Positions 22,308-33,837 of a stretch of DNA of 64,000 bases are shown one piece after another (positions within the stretch are counted from its first letter, which is position 1; the number at the start of each line of letters is the position of its first letter). The stretch covers positions 7,703,184-7,767,183 of the forward strand of contig JAMXIF010001210.1 of assembly GCA_028583685.1 (NCBI GenBank). The letters are read 5' to 3'. This stretch comes from Petaurus breviceps papuanus (Eukaryota; Chordata; Mammalia; Diprotodontia; Petauridae). The notes below the pieces were generated by a model. The model was given only the letters and a program-made list of their open reading frames with translations, searched no databases and was not told the origin of the DNA. The position numbers and the translations under genes were made by a program.

Positions 22308-22700
22308 TCAACCCTTCATCCACATATCATCTTTCATATATTCAAATACAGCTATCACGTGTTCCCTAAGCCTTCTCTTCTCCAAAACAGACAACTCCGT
22401 TTCCTTCAAATAATCTTCATATGGCATGACCTTAAACCCTCCGCCATCTTGGTTTGCTCTTCTCCTGGTTGAGCTGCAGCTTGTCAATATCCTTGTCACA
22501 CCTGGTGCTGCACATAATACCCAAATGTCATCTGGCTGGGCATATTTCAGTGGGCGTACCACTTCTTACTTTCTGGAAAATATACCTTTATTGATGCAAC
22601 TGAAGAGCACATTAGCATTTCTGGTCAAGTTACCATGGTGAACCATATTCAACTTTCAATTTCATTCAAGTCTCTATGCCTTTTCACATGAATTATAAAG
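22308..22700 (-). mobile_element. CR1/L3-type LINE, ORF2 C-terminal end
   Basis: The minus strand still has an 84-codon open frame with the diagnostic C-terminal motif MPYEDYLKETELSVLEKRRL followed by REHVIAVFEYMK, the CR1/L3 signature (family form YEERL.ELGLFSLEKRRLRG). Upstream (22450-22640) reads as a decayed VRP.LEY... and KDI..LE.. region. 5'-truncated, and the remainder of ORF2 is absent. Confidence 0.8.
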
Positions 22701-23215
22701 AGAAAAAAGGCCTACATGGAACTACATGGCACTATACTAGGGAAGCTGATTTTTTTTTAACTCAAGTGAAAGCTTTTTGTACCTGTTAAATGAAAAGAAA
22801 CATTTGTTCTTATTAAATATGGCCTTTTTAAACATGGTCAATTACAATCATTTGTGTTTGTGACATTAGAAGAAATCCATTTGAAATAATTTTCCATCCC
22901 TTTAGACTGACTTCTCCTAATGAAAAGTTTTGGTGAAAGGGCTTGCTTAACTCCTCTTTAAGCTCTTTGTCATTCTCTAGACTTTTCCCATATCTTGCAT
23001 GCATTATATGTTATACTTGACATTCTTCTTTTTCCTGATTCCATTCTCTAAAACATAATTACCACTTCCACTCCATACCCTGATTATTTTTATATCAGCA
23101 GCTCTTTGCCATCAGGTCCAGGATAGTAACTCCCCTCATTATTCCCTTTCCTGTCTAACAAAGCTACCAACAACAAGGGTCCTCTGTAATGATGTATTGT
23201 TTAAGAGGATCATAG
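22701..23215. other. No recognisable feature
   Basis: Nothing I can assign. Confidence 0.4.
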
Positions 23216-23219
23216 ACTA

Positions 23220-23375
23220 TTTGAGCTGGGTAAGAGACCTTGGAGACCTTGTTCAGCTACCTCATCTTAGCAGCCAAAGAGTTTGTGACTTTCTTAAGGT
23301 CATATATTGACCTACGATGGAAACCTTGAACTTAACATCAGGTCTTCTGCCTCCTAGCCCAGTGGTCTCATTTAT
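23220..23375 (-). mobile_element. MIR-related CORE-SINE fragment
   Basis: 'aagagaccttggagaccttg', 'ttcttaaggtcatatattga', 'aacatcaggtcttctgcctc' and 'ctagcccagtggtctc' follow the antisense core-to-head order. Confidence 0.55.
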
Positions 23376-23599
23376 TTCCCTCATATGTGTGTCTCTCCTA
23401 ATTCCACTTACCTTTGTCAAAGAAAATTGTTTTTGATATGAAAATGAATGTGTCTTGTAATCACTCATACACTCAAAGCATATAAGGCACAATCAGCTAG
23501 TATTGATTAATCCTTGGTTTTATGTGGGAAAATAATAGTCTGCAGGCTCTGGAGATTTGAATACTTCAGAGTTATACATTGGCCCCTTGCTTCCTAACT

Positions 23600-24420
23600 G
23601 ATAGTTTTTGATGTCTGTGCTGATGGAGACAATTTAGAGGGATGGCCTGAATTATTTTCCTCTCCACCACTTCTATTTATTACAGGAGCTGCACTTGACT
23701 GCAATGACACTAATAATGGCAGAACTGATCAAATTCAGGCCCCCTGCTGATGAACTCAGCCAGTAAGCCACTCGTGACTGACAGGTGTTGCTGCTGGAAA
23801 AAAAAAGAATAGTAATAATACAATTGGAATTTCATAAGCTGCCTTTCATCACCCTCCCACCTCTATGTCCGTTCAGAGGAAATGCCAACAAAGACTTGAT
23901 CGGGAAACCACAGCTGACAATCAGTTCTCTCTTCTCTCCTTCCCCTCCCTCCTTTTCCTCTCTTGCGTCTCCCTCTGTTCACAACATGCACACTTTCTAA
24001 GGCTGTGAGACTGAGGTCTAGATGTAGAAAGACTTATTGATGTATCTCCCAACCCCGATCCCTGTCATTATTGCCAGGCTATTTTTTTATTTTAAACCTT
24101 TGTGCAAAGACCATTTTTAAAAGAAATTGTTTTGAGATATTTGGCCTGATGTTATTAAAGCATAGCAAAGGCTAATAATAATAATGCGATGCACTGCAGT
24201 CCTGTGACATTGAAATCATTCCAGTAATTTTACAGCACATTTGAATTACAGTGCCATTCATCCGCTCAGTTTCCATTAACTTTGCCTGGAATTTCTCTGT
24301 ACACAAAGATGCAAGAGTGTCAAGTTTCTCCTTCATGCTAAGAAACCTGGCTTGAATCACAATTTTGCAGAAGATAATTGTTTTTAATTAAGCTCTTTCC
24401 CTTTCTTGTTTTGTTCTGAA
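23600..24420. other. Repeat-free stretch, candidate conserved non-coding element
   Basis: About 800 bp without any recognisable interspersed repeat in an otherwise repeat-dense window. Base composition is balanced, and there are many homeobox- and TALE-like motifs: cactaataatggcag, ttgatcgggaaacc, ctgacaatcag, gctaataataataatgcg, tttttaattaagctc. Neither strand carries a supported open frame. The texture resembles deeply conserved enhancers near developmental genes; conservation itself cannot be seen from one sequence. Confidence 0.35.
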
Positions 24421-24857
24421 GCATGCTGCATGTCCCCACTACCTCTGCCCTCGCTTTTGTTAAGAAGGTAAATCAGGAGAACCCTGTTCCTTGACTCATT
24501 GGAGCTCTCTTGGGGTTTCCCTGGTGTCACTGAGCAGCTTCTCTGATTGGCTGATGCCTTAAGAAAAAAAAAAGAGGAGAGGAAGAAGGGGGGGCACAGT
24601 ATCATAACATGATGCAAGGTAGGCTCATTATTGTCAAATTAGATTCACTGACCTTCACTGCCATTTACTGGGAACAGACAAGCAGCCTTATAAAGGACAG
24701 CTTGCTGTGGGTAAATCCACACCAAGTGCCACTCATCACTAACTAGCTTACACATACGGCTGCATCATCAGAATGTGTAGAAATACAAAATCTCTTTTTC
24801 AGCATGTGCATTTAAATGAATTAAAAGAGTCAGAGTTTACAATTGCAGCCCACTTTA

Positions 24858-25320
24858 CTGTAGACCAAGTAATGAGCACTTTTGAAGGACTTATATGTTC
24901 CAGGTACCATGCTAAATACTGGGGATACAAGGAAAGAGAAAAAAGTGGGAATGGGAGTGGCCTGGCCCTTAAGGAGCACACATTCTTCTGGTTGAGACTA
25001 CATGCAAATGAGTGTACATGCAATATAATTATAGTATAAATAGGACATAATCTTATAAGTGACAATTGCCCAAGTGAGATGGCAGAACTGAGAAAGGCTT
25101 GTTGCAGAAGGTGAGATTTGATCTGAATCTTGAAGGAAGCATAGTTGAGAAGAGAAGCCAGTAGAGGCATGGAGAACAACCAATGAAAAGTTATAGAGGT
25201 AGGAATGGAAGGAAAAGCAGGAAGGCTGGTGTCACTGGATTGTAGAGAAAATGGAAAGGAGAAAAGCGTAAGCCTAAACAGATTAGAAAAGGCCAAGCTG
25301 ATAGCTGGTTGGAGGAGCTG
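24858..25320 (-). mobile_element. L2 LINE 3' region
   Basis: Antisense L2: 'gttccaggtaccatgctaaa', 'tactggggatacaaggaaag', 'ggcccttaaggagcacacat', 'gaatcttgaaggaagcatag', 'ggctggtgtcactggattgt'. A 165-codon minus-strand frame here is within this LINE and is not a host gene. Confidence 0.8.
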
Positions 25321-25529
25321 CTCAAAATCATATTTGTCTCAGCAAATCTCTCCAACACTGCCCCATATTACCATGGTACCAGCTTGCCAGATATTTTCTC
25401 AATTAAAACCATTTTGCTCACATAGATAATGTAGGTGAGTTCATAGTGTTCAGAAAGTCACCATTACTTTGTCCACTGTTTTTTCCCATCTGTTATTCCT
25501 GTCTTCTCTTAGCCACATGCTTGTTACCT

Positions 25530-25730
25530 TTGTCCTGGACTATCAACATTGACATAATTACTCTTCCTTACTCTCTTCTCTCCCTTCTCTGATTCTCCTT
25601 GAACTTTGCCAGAGGCCAGCTTCATTTCCCTAAAGCAGGACTCTGCCCATGACATTTTGCTGCTTAAACACCTTGAGATGTTCCCTGTTGCCTTCCAAAT
25701 GATGTTTGAACTTTGTCTGAAGTGAGCAGT
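25530..25730 (+). mobile_element. L2 LINE ORF2 C-terminal fragment
   Basis: Sense L2: 'gtcctggactatcaacattg', 'tttccctaaagcaggactct', 'gcccatgacattttgctgct' and 'gttgccttccaaatgatgtt' match the order of the ORF2 end (LDYCN..., ...WLPV). Confidence 0.7.
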
Positions 25731-26149
25731 GTAACATATTAGAAATAGTGATCAACCTGGAACCCTAAGGTAGCATTCAGACCCTGATGTTAAGACATCC
25801 TATCTGTGGTTGTCACATCCTCTATCTTTTGATCTGTCAAAATGGAATATTAATACTTTTTTCTTTGCTTTCTTGGGTTGTGAGGAAATACTTCCAAAGC
25901 CTAAAATTCCTTATTAACAAATAATATAAATAATAAAATACATAAACAAATAACATAGCAAATAATGTGGAGTTTATAATATAATTAATATGATATAGAC
26001 TTGAGGTCTCCTGCTATCTCTCCTACCTACATTTTTAACCTTATCTCCTGTATCTCTCTTATACATGTAATACCCTTTGTTTCTGCAAAATCAGAATGAC
26101 TGATATTCAATTTAATCTACATCTATTAAGTGCTTACTTTGATCAGGAT

Positions 26150-26330
26150 CATAATAGATTAACTCCTAGATTTGGAGTTAGGAAGACCTGGCTTTGAATC
26201 CAATCTCAAATGTTTACCAACTATGTGCCATTTGTCAAGTCACTTCTCTCTTTTCCTCAGTTCCCTCATCTGTAAAATGAGAAATTGGGACTGAATGATG
26301 CCTAAGGCCCTTGTAGCTATAAATGTATAT
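26150..26330 (+). mobile_element. MIR-class CORE-SINE
   Basis: 'ggagttaggaagacctggct', 'ttgaatccaatctcaaatg', 'ctcagttccctcatctgtaa', then the marsupial tail variant 'gaatgatgcctaaggccctt'. Confidence 0.8.
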
Positions 26331-26634
26331 GATCTTATCATTTGATTCTTTGTTTAGATAGAGAGGGAAGGAACTAAAAATGTAGACATACTTACAATGA
26401 AAGAAAAATGATGAATGGAGAAGCCCTGAATAAAGGGTCAAACAGTTAGTTATCCTTGGCTAAAATGAAGGTCTTCATATCCTTTTAAAATGAGCCAATA
26501 ATTACCTAATGGTTTGAAACTACAAAATATTTTGTTGTATGGAGGAGGAACTATGAGGTAATTAAAGAAAGGATAATTTCACTATTTTCAGGAAAGGTTA
26601 TCTACTTGGAAGAGTAAAGTGGAAGTGGTGGGCA

Positions 26635-26762
26635 AGCAGAATTAGACTGCAAACTTCTTGAGGGCAGTGGTTGTTTTTTGCTTCTTTTTTAAAATTCCCA
26701 GTGATTAGCACATTGCCATCATGTAGTAGGCACTTAATAAATTTCTTTATTGATTGATTGAG
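26635..26762 (+). mobile_element. L2 LINE 3' terminus
   Basis: 'actgcaaacttcttgagggc', 'cagtgattagcacattgcca', 'gtaggcacttaataaatttc', then 'ttgattgattgag', the L2 terminal repeat. Confidence 0.8.
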
Positions 26763-28370
26763 AAAGCATGTAAAAGCCACTATCGAATGTGAGATCAATA
26801 ACATATTAAGAAAAAGGGACATCAATGAGCAGTGACATCTAATTTGAGGCTACATAGAATGTATTTGTAAAGTTAATGCCCCCTGAGGGATATATTGACT
26901 TTGCAAGGGGATCTTGACAAATTCTTCATCCATTGCAATGGGTGTGGTATAATGGATTGGTACCTAAGCTATAATTAACTGCATGACAGCCTGTTAACTT
27001 ATGTTCATTTAGAGCACTGCAAAGATGTTTGACCCAATGTCCTCTGAAGTGGGGTTTCTTTTATTCTGAGTACAGAATAAAATCAAATTCACTGATTCCT
27101 TCCTTCATTTACCTACCAGTCACTGTTTCAACTGACTTCTTAAGGTCTTTAGGTTTCATTTACAGGATGACTATATATATGAGAATAATTTAGTTCTTCT
27201 ACTAAGAAAGAACACTTATTAATAATACAGTTAAATTCTATGTTAGTGAATTCTACTCACCCCTGTTCTTTTCCTCCATTTCATTCCTTTTCTTCCAATT
27301 TTCTACCATAAACACAGGAATAAAATAGGGCTGTACAGGACAGTACATATTTATATTTTTGTCCATTTCATGGATGATAATGACTCAAAAAATTTGGATA
27401 CTCATGGTCTTTCTTCTGGTAATAAGTTTCATTTTTAGGTAGGTTGCTACTTGAATAGAAGACTCAGTTGTAATAAACATAAAAATCTCTCTGGCTTATT
27501 TGAACCCATCAAGTCTGTTTTCCATTGGTGTACCCTTTTAGAAGCCACATCTGCATCAAAATAGAAATTTAATTCAAATTCCTAAAGAAAGTAATGTTAT
27601 AACTGTAGTAGTGAATAGAACATTTAAAAAGGACATACGGTCAGCTTTTTCTGTCCATTTTTACTTGTATAGATAAGTACTAGGAAGAAACTACTTCTAG
27701 ATGTATGTGGTTTATGGCTTAAATAAAATGAACAAAGGAGCTATTGTTTATACCACAGTTGTTAGAATTCTGTAACATCCCTCTTAATCACCATCTCTGC
27801 CTGTAGTTTTCTTTTTTTTTTCCATTGAATCCAAGTGAGAATGTACCTCCTGATGTTCAGTTGACATCTTGCAGCTGACAGGACTGAAGCTGCTGAATAC
27901 AGTGGGTATGAGAAGGTTGTATTCTGCCTTCTATGTGGGTGGAATGAAAATACTGGAAAGGTCCACTCAGCTAATTGGGAAATGGGTAATCAGGACCACT
28001 GCAGAGATGTCTGCTGTTAGGTGGAAAAGCGGAGTCATTAGGGACATTATTCCAAGAATATCTGATGCTGAGATGCTTGTTTTCTTCTCCCAGTTCTTAC
28101 CTCAGTCAAGATGGCAAATAAATGTATGTTCCTTTGTACTGGTCTTATTTTCAACAAAATAATGGAATGTCACAGTGAAGCATGCCAAAACCTAGATCCT
28201 TTTGGAAACCAGTACGTGTGTTTTTAACATCTGGCACTTTTGCTTAAAGGTAGTATTTTCCACATCAAATTCACATTGTAGTTTCACTAGGTTTAATGTG
28301 AATGTCTGTATTTTTCTGCCTCCTAAGCTCTGAATGTGCCAGAATGGGACAATGAAAGAGAATGCTAGCT
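26763..28370. other. No recognisable gene or repeat
   Basis: Largely unassigned. A 97-codon frame at 27869-28162 has no recognisable domain, an atypical composition and no supporting splice or promoter context, so it is left uncalled. Confidence 0.4.
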
Positions 28371-28534
28371 TTGAAGTCAGGAGAGGTGAGTTTGAATTCT
28401 GACTTTACTATGTCTGTCAGCTAATCAATGAGCATTTCTTAAGTACCTGCTATGTGTTAGTCATTAATGTAGCTGCTAGGGAATCCAAGAGAGAGATGAA
28501 GCTTGCATTATTTATATAGAATTTCTAAGTTTTT

Positions 28535-28750
28535 AAAGCATTTATATATACATTATCTACTTTGGACCTCACAACAGCCTGTGACTTAGGGACTCCAAGT
28601 AGTTATTACTATGTCTATTTTTAAATTAAAATAAAAGACTTAGAGAAGCTACATGACTGACTTCCCCATGGTCACAGAGGTAGTAAGAGTTGGAGACAGG
28701 ATTTGAACCTAAATCTTCCAAGTCTTTCTCTCCATCCAATACTCAAAGCC
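28535..28750 (-). mobile_element. MIR-class CORE-SINE
   Basis: Antisense: 'cattatctactttggacctc', 'acaacagcctgtgacttagg', 'ccccatggtcacagaggtag', 'acaggatttgaacctaaatc'. A short sense MIR piece ('gctttgaagtcaggagaggt') lies at 28368-28430. Confidence 0.75.
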
Positions 28751-29069
28751 AAGTAAATCAGTCTAACTCTCCAGCCCTTGGTTTCTTCATCCTGAGAGTA
28801 TATCTATCTGTTGAAGCATATCCTGGCAGGTCACATATTAATGACTTAGAAGACCACAAGTTGATATTACCTATGTTTTATTCTATTTTTATTTATCCAG
28901 TTCTGGCCCACACTAGGTAGTTTTGGCCCTTAATTTGACACCTCTGAAACTTAAGCATTATTGATTGCTTAACTACTTAGACTCTGGCCTATGTCATGCC
29001 AAATGAGATATTTTTAGGGAAAGAAGTGATTATAACAACAAATTTAAATTCTCCAAAGGATTCTGATAG

Positions 29070-29185
29070 AATGGAAACTCTTTGAGGGCAAGGACTATAT
29101 TAATTTTGTTTTTACATTTCAAGGGGCTTTCACAGTACCTGGGACATATAATAGATTTTTAAGAAATGATTGTTGATTGATATCT
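29070..29185 (+). mobile_element. L2 LINE 3' terminus
   Basis: 'ggaaactctttgagggcaag', 'cacagtacctgggacatata' and a 'gattgttgattga' end. Confidence 0.75.
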
Positions 29186-29234
29186 TCATCTGTTATGCTT
29201 ACAAAATAATATTGTATTGCATGGAAAGCTCTTA

Positions 29235-29400
29235 ATTGTTCCTTGAGGTCATTTGGCCCATTTTATGGCTATGGAAACTGAGGTCAAGAGAGAAAAAATG
29301 ACTCAGATGAAGTCACCTGGCCATGTATTGGAAGGGCACAAACTAGAACCAAGGTCCTTTATTCCAAGTCCAGGTGCTTTCCATTGAATTATCCCACAAT
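29235..29400 (-). mobile_element. MIR-related CORE-SINE fragment
   Basis: 'atttggcccattttatggct', 'atggaaactgaggtcaagag', 'gaagtcacctggccatgtat', 'tccaagtccaggtgctttcc': antisense core-to-head order. Confidence 0.65.
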
Positions 29401-29924
29401 GTGATTCATTTTAAAAATATTTGCAGAATATAATCTAAATTTATATGAATTGGACATAAATACTTGAAGACTTTGTATCCTTGGCATAATTGTTTTTACA
29501 ACTAGAAATGAAATTATTCATTGCAAATTTTCACTTAGCATTGATTTGTGAACTTGAGCTAGGGAAAAAAAAATATTACCTCTTACTAGTGATCTATAGC
29601 CCTAGAATATCCTATACTATAATCACATTATGATATCTTAATATGAAAGGACATTTAACATCAAAGCACCTGTCCTATCAATAGCAAGGGTGGGGGCCAG
29701 GTTGTGAACTTCTAATACATGCTTGTGTAGCTGCAGTTTAACAAGAGGAATTTAAAAAAAGAAAGTAGTGCTAAGTAGAAAGAACTCAATGTACAATCAG
29801 AGGAACTGCTTTCAAATCCCAACATTGGTATTTGATAGTTTCATGACCTTCAATAGATCACTTAAGCTTCTAAATCTTCAGTTCAGTTGAATGGCAAACA
29901 CTATAGAAGGGGGAGGGTACAATT

Positions 29925-30305
29925 AGGTGACTTATTGTGGTATAATGAATAGAGTATAACACCTGGGTTCAAATCCTGCTACTTATATATTATTTTTGTT
30001 TGTTTTGCTTTTTGGAGGGCAATTGGGGTTAAGTGACTTGCCCAAGGTCACACAGCTAGTTCTTGTGTTAACTGTCTGAGGCCAGATTTGAACTCAGGTC
30101 CTCCTGACTCCAGGGCTGGTGCTCTATTCACTGTGCCACCCGGCCGCCTCTGCTTATATCTTATTAAGCATGTGACCATAAATAAGTCACTTAAGTTTTC
30201 TTCTCTATAAAATTGGAATAATGATACTTGTAGCATTTTATTCATAGGGATGTTGTGAGGTTCAAATGAAATATTTATAAAATATATATCAGTTCTTAGT
30301 ACTTT
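29925..30305 (+). mobile_element. MIR CORE-SINE interrupted by a type-B SINE
   Basis: The head 'gtggtataatgaatagagta' and 'gggttcaaatcctgctactt' lie left of the insertion. The core and tail ('catgtgaccataaataagtc', 'gggatgttgtgaggttcaaa') resume at about 30164, showing the MIR is older than the SINE within it. Confidence 0.85.
29982..30163 (-). mobile_element. tRNA-derived SINE, type B, inside a MIR
   Basis: Antisense full-length copy (about 29993-30152): 'ttggggttaagtgacttgcc', 'ctgaggccagatttgaactc', 'gactccagggctggtgctct'. The 11-bp flanks cttatatatta (29982-29992) and cttatatctta (30153-30163) are target duplications with one mismatch. Confidence 0.92.
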
Positions 30306-30361
30306 CCTTTAAATATCTTCTAGCTTTAAATCCCTTTGGCTAGACTATAGAAACATCTTTT

Positions 30362-30547
30362 AAAAAGACAAAAGGGAAGGGGTGGCCAGGTGGCTCAGCG
30401 AGTAAGAGCACTGGCCCCAGTGTCTGGATGACCTGGGGATCAAGTCTGGGCTCTGATACTTAGCACCACACCCAGAAATAACTGACTGTGTAACCTTCAG
30501 CAAGTTATTTCACCCTGATTGCTTTAAAAAAAAAAGACAAAAGGGAA
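30362..30547 (+). mobile_element. Monomeric SINE, type A, with TSD
   Basis: Single-unit relative of the dimeric SINE (body 30379-30530), with perfect 17-bp duplications aaaaagacaaaagggaa at 30362-30378 and 30531-30547. The nick TT|AAAA is the L1 endonuclease consensus. Its positions 'ggtggctcagcgagtaag' and 'cccagaaataactg' match the right arm of the dimers rather than the left, although 'gatacttagcac' is mixed. Probably a free right-arm monomer. Confidence 0.93.
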
Positions 30548-31013
30548 TTTCATGCAGAAAAATAAGAAATACATATCCGACCCTCCAAACAGACAGACAC
30601 ACACACACACATTTTATGTGGCAAATAATCATGTATAATTTCTGCTTAAAAGTGAAAAATTTCCAACAGCTAAATCTGTATCAGTCATTTACACTTTAGT
30701 GTATATTATCATCATAATTAATTAATCTGCCTTCATCCTCACAATCATCTAGAAACTTACCACCCAAGAAATAAGAATTTTAAAAAGAGGTTTCACTACA
30801 ACAAACAAAGCTTAGGATGGGATTCAGAGAAGGGCAAGTCAAAGACAAATTTTATCTGCTTTGCAGATTTGATTAATGTAATCTAAGTCAATTTACCTCC
30901 AAAATATCTTAGCTCTATCTTTGGTCTGAATATGTGTATGCATGGACATTATGGATCCTGTTCATAAAGCCAGGAGATGATGGTAAAATTTTCAGAGTGA
31001 GCATTTACATCTT
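30548..31013. other. No recognisable feature
   Basis: Short (CA)n at 30598-30613; otherwise unassigned. Confidence 0.4.
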
Positions 31014-33837
31014 AGAAATCAGGAAACAGGGAGTCAAGATGACAGAATAAAAGCAGGACCTACCCAGTGCTCCAGCTTCCACCTTCCCCAATCCATGTAA
31101 AAGGGGACTCTAAACAAACTTTGGAGCTACAGAACCCACAAAATGACACAGAGAAGCTAACCTCCTGCTGAGGACAGCCCAGCAGGCCGGCAGGAATTGG
31201 CCAGCCCAGCGCTCTGGGATCCAAGCCTAGCCCCACTCCAAGGCTTTAGTCCCAGGGCGGGCCTGACCAGCCGCAGGCCAGAGGGGCTCCAGATCAGCAG
31301 CAGCTGTGGCTGTTTCCAGATTTATCAACACATAGATATGAAGGACAAAGTGAGAGGTCAGTGTAGTCTGGACTTTGGGACCCAGTAAGTGGGAGTGCAT
31401 GGCTTTTGCCCCCGGGGCAAGAAGCCACTGAGACACTGGCACAGCCAGTTAACACCATGTGGCAGCTTCAGCTCCTGGCCAGCAGAGTGTAGAGGGACCA
31501 AGCACCATTCTGAGGGGAGATTGCTCTTGCTTTAACCTTCTTGGATATGGATTGCAGTCTAGGGTGGAGGTCCTGGAGTGTGTGTCCTGCTTGCCAGAGT
31601 GTGTGGACACATCAGAGGGGGCACCCATCTAATACCTCTGGCAGCTGAGAAAACCGCAGCATTTGGGATGAAAGCTCCCCTTTCTGGTGGCAGAGACCTA
31701 CTGTGGCAAAAAGCCCAGGGGTCAAGAGATTGAGGGGCCACATGACCAGGAAAAGGAAACAAAGCAGAGAGAAGAATCCAACATTAGACTCCTATTTTGG
31801 GGACACAAAGGAGCAAAACATGGAACAGGAGGAAGACAGTGAAGTCAGAACTCCTGTACTAAAAGCTTCAAAGGAAAATATGAGCTCGTTACAGGCCATA
31901 GAGGACCTTAAGAAGCAGGTAACAGAAGTGGAGAAAAAATTGGGAAGAGAAATGAGAACAATGCAAGAAAATTACAAAATGAGAGTCAACAGCCTGACTG
32001 AAGAAAATAACACCTTAAAAAATAGACTAACTCAAATGGCAAAAGAGGCTCAAAAAGGCAATGAGGAGAAGAATGCCTTAAATAGCTGAATCTTCCAAAT
32101 GGAAAAAGAATCTCAAAAGCTCAATGAGGAGAGTCATTGCTTCAGAATTAGATTGGAGCAAATGGAAGCTAATGACTTTATGAGAAATCAAGATGCTGTT
32201 AAACAGATCCAAACAAATTAAAGAATAGAAGGCAATGTGAAATATCCCATGGGAAAAACCACTGACCTGGAAAATCAATCCAGGAGACATAATTTAAAAA
32301 TTATTGGACTACCTGAAAGCCATGATCAATGTCAGAACCTAGAAATCATTCTCCAGGAAGTTCTCAAAGAAAACTGCCCTGATGTTTTAGAACCAGAGGG
32401 CAAAATAGAGGTTGAAAGAATGCACCAATCACTTCCTGAAAAAGATCCCAAAAAGAAAACTCCTAGGAATATCATAGCCAGGTTCCAGAATTCCCGGATT
32501 AAGGAAAGAATATTATAATGAGCCAGGAAGAAACAATTTGAATATTGTGGAAATGAAATCAGGATAATTCAGGATCTGGCAGCTTCTACACTGAGGGATT
32601 GAAGGGCTTGGAATATGATATTCCATTGGTCAAAGGACCTGGGATTAAAACCAAGAGTTACCTACCCAACAAAACTGAGTATCATGTTTCAGAGGAAAAT
32701 TTGGTCATTCAGTGGAATAGAGGACTTTCAAGCATTCTTGCTGAAAAAGCCAGAGTTGAATAGAAAATTTGACATTTAGATACAAGAAGCAAGAGAAGAA
32801 TGAGAAGGTAAACAGGGAAAAGAAATCATAAGTAACTTATCAAAGTTGAACTGTTAACATTCCTACATCGAAAAACAATAATTGTAACTTATGAAACCTT
32901 TCTCAGTAGTTGAAGGGAATAGAAATATATATATATATATATATATGAAGGTATATGGGCAAATGAATACATATGTGAATGTGTGTATATATGTTTACAG
33001 GTATACATAGATAGAGGGCACAGGACCAATTTAACAGGAAGGTGAAATTAAGAGATGAGAGAAGAATATAATGAGAGGAGATGGGGAGAGACAGAATTGG
33101 GTAAACTATCTCATATAGAAGAGGCAAGGGAAAAGATTACAATGGAGGGGAAGAATAGGAAGGCAAAAGGGAATGGGTCAACCTTATTCCCATTGAATTT
33201 GGCTTGAGGAAAGAATGAAATACACACTAAATAGGGTACCTCACCCCCCAGGAGAGTAGAGGGGGAGGGGATGAGAGGAGGGACAATGGAAGGGAGGGGA
33301 GGGAAGTTGGAAGCACCCACTTTTGAAAAGGGATGGGATCAAAGTAGAGAATAGAACAAGTGGGAGGTGGGATAGGAGGGAGGGAATTATAATCTTTAAC
33401 AATATATCTACTATGTTATTGTTTTGCATTACGTGTACGTATGACTTATACTGAACTGCTTATCTTCCCAGTAAGGGTGGGTGACAAGGGAGGAAGGGAA
33501 TGAATCTGGAATTCAACGTTTTAAAATCAAATACTCAAATATATATATATATATATATGTATCTATGTATATATATATATATTTATACTATTATTAATAC
33601 TATTTTACATGTAATTGGGAAATAAGATATACAGGCTATAGAGCATAGAGATCCACTGGAAATGTCGAAAGAGGTATAGGAGAGAGCAGATTGGAGGAGG
33701 GGATATCCTGTGGGACTGCTATTTTGGGGCGGTAGGTAGGGGAAAAACAGGGAGAAAATTTGTAACCGAAAATCTGGCAGAAATGAATGATGTAAATCAG
33801 AATTTAATAAAGCATTAAAAAAAAGAAATAGGAAACA
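31014..33837 (+). mobile_element. Full-length ORF1-only LINE (HAL1-like), with TSD
   Basis: Element of about 2.8 kb (31029-33823) between near-identical duplications, agaaatcaggaaaca (31014-31028) and agaaataggaaaca (33824-33837), the nick being TT|AGAA. It starts GGGAGTCAAGATGACAGAAT, as L1 5' ends do, and has a GC-richer 5' UTR of about 0.7 kb. ORF1 follows (31742 to about 32778), then a G-rich polypurine 3' UTR with two AT microsatellites (32926-32946, 33538-33585), ending AATTTAATAAAGCATT plus A's. No ORF2, endonuclease or reverse-transcriptase sequence lies between ORF1 and the tail. This matches the 'half-L1' layout known from mammals. An L1 that lost ORF2 by internal deletion is the alternative. 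Confidence 0.85.
31742..32778 (+). pseudogene. L1-type ORF1 (RNA-binding protein), broken
   Basis: Decayed ORF1p of the HAL1-like element. The likely start is ATG at 31742 (MTRKRKQSREKNPTLDSYFG). The N-terminal half, about residues 40-115, is a coiled coil rich in Glu, Lys and Leu heptads (trimerisation region). The RRM-like domain follows in the same frame at 32237-32518, with DLENQSRRHNLKIIGLPE, the hallmark L1 ORF1p motif, and ...IIARFQNSRIKERIL. The C-terminal domain continues in another frame (about 32600-32778): a reading AWNMIF..., PRVTYPTKLSI. In-frame stops occur at 32087-32089 and 32219-32221, and the frame shifts after 32516. Known role of the family: binds LINE RNA as a trimer and chaperones target-primed reverse transcription. 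Confidence 0.85.

Noticed and set aside
22308-22562. 84-codon minus-strand frame with a clear conserved motif (SVLEKRRLRE)
   Set aside because: As a host gene: the motif is the C-terminus of CR1/L3 LINE ORF2. Kept as a mobile element.
24799-25296. 165-codon minus-strand open frame
   Set aside because: Lies within an antisense L2 3' region; no domain and no host-gene context.
30379-30460. tRNA-like head with A- and B-box motifs as a tRNA gene
   Set aside because: No complete cloverleaf; followed by SINE body, A tail and target duplications.
31703-32518. Coiled-coil and RNA-binding frames of 128 and 93 codons as host genes
   Set aside because: They are ORF1p of a HAL1-like element, with in-frame stops.
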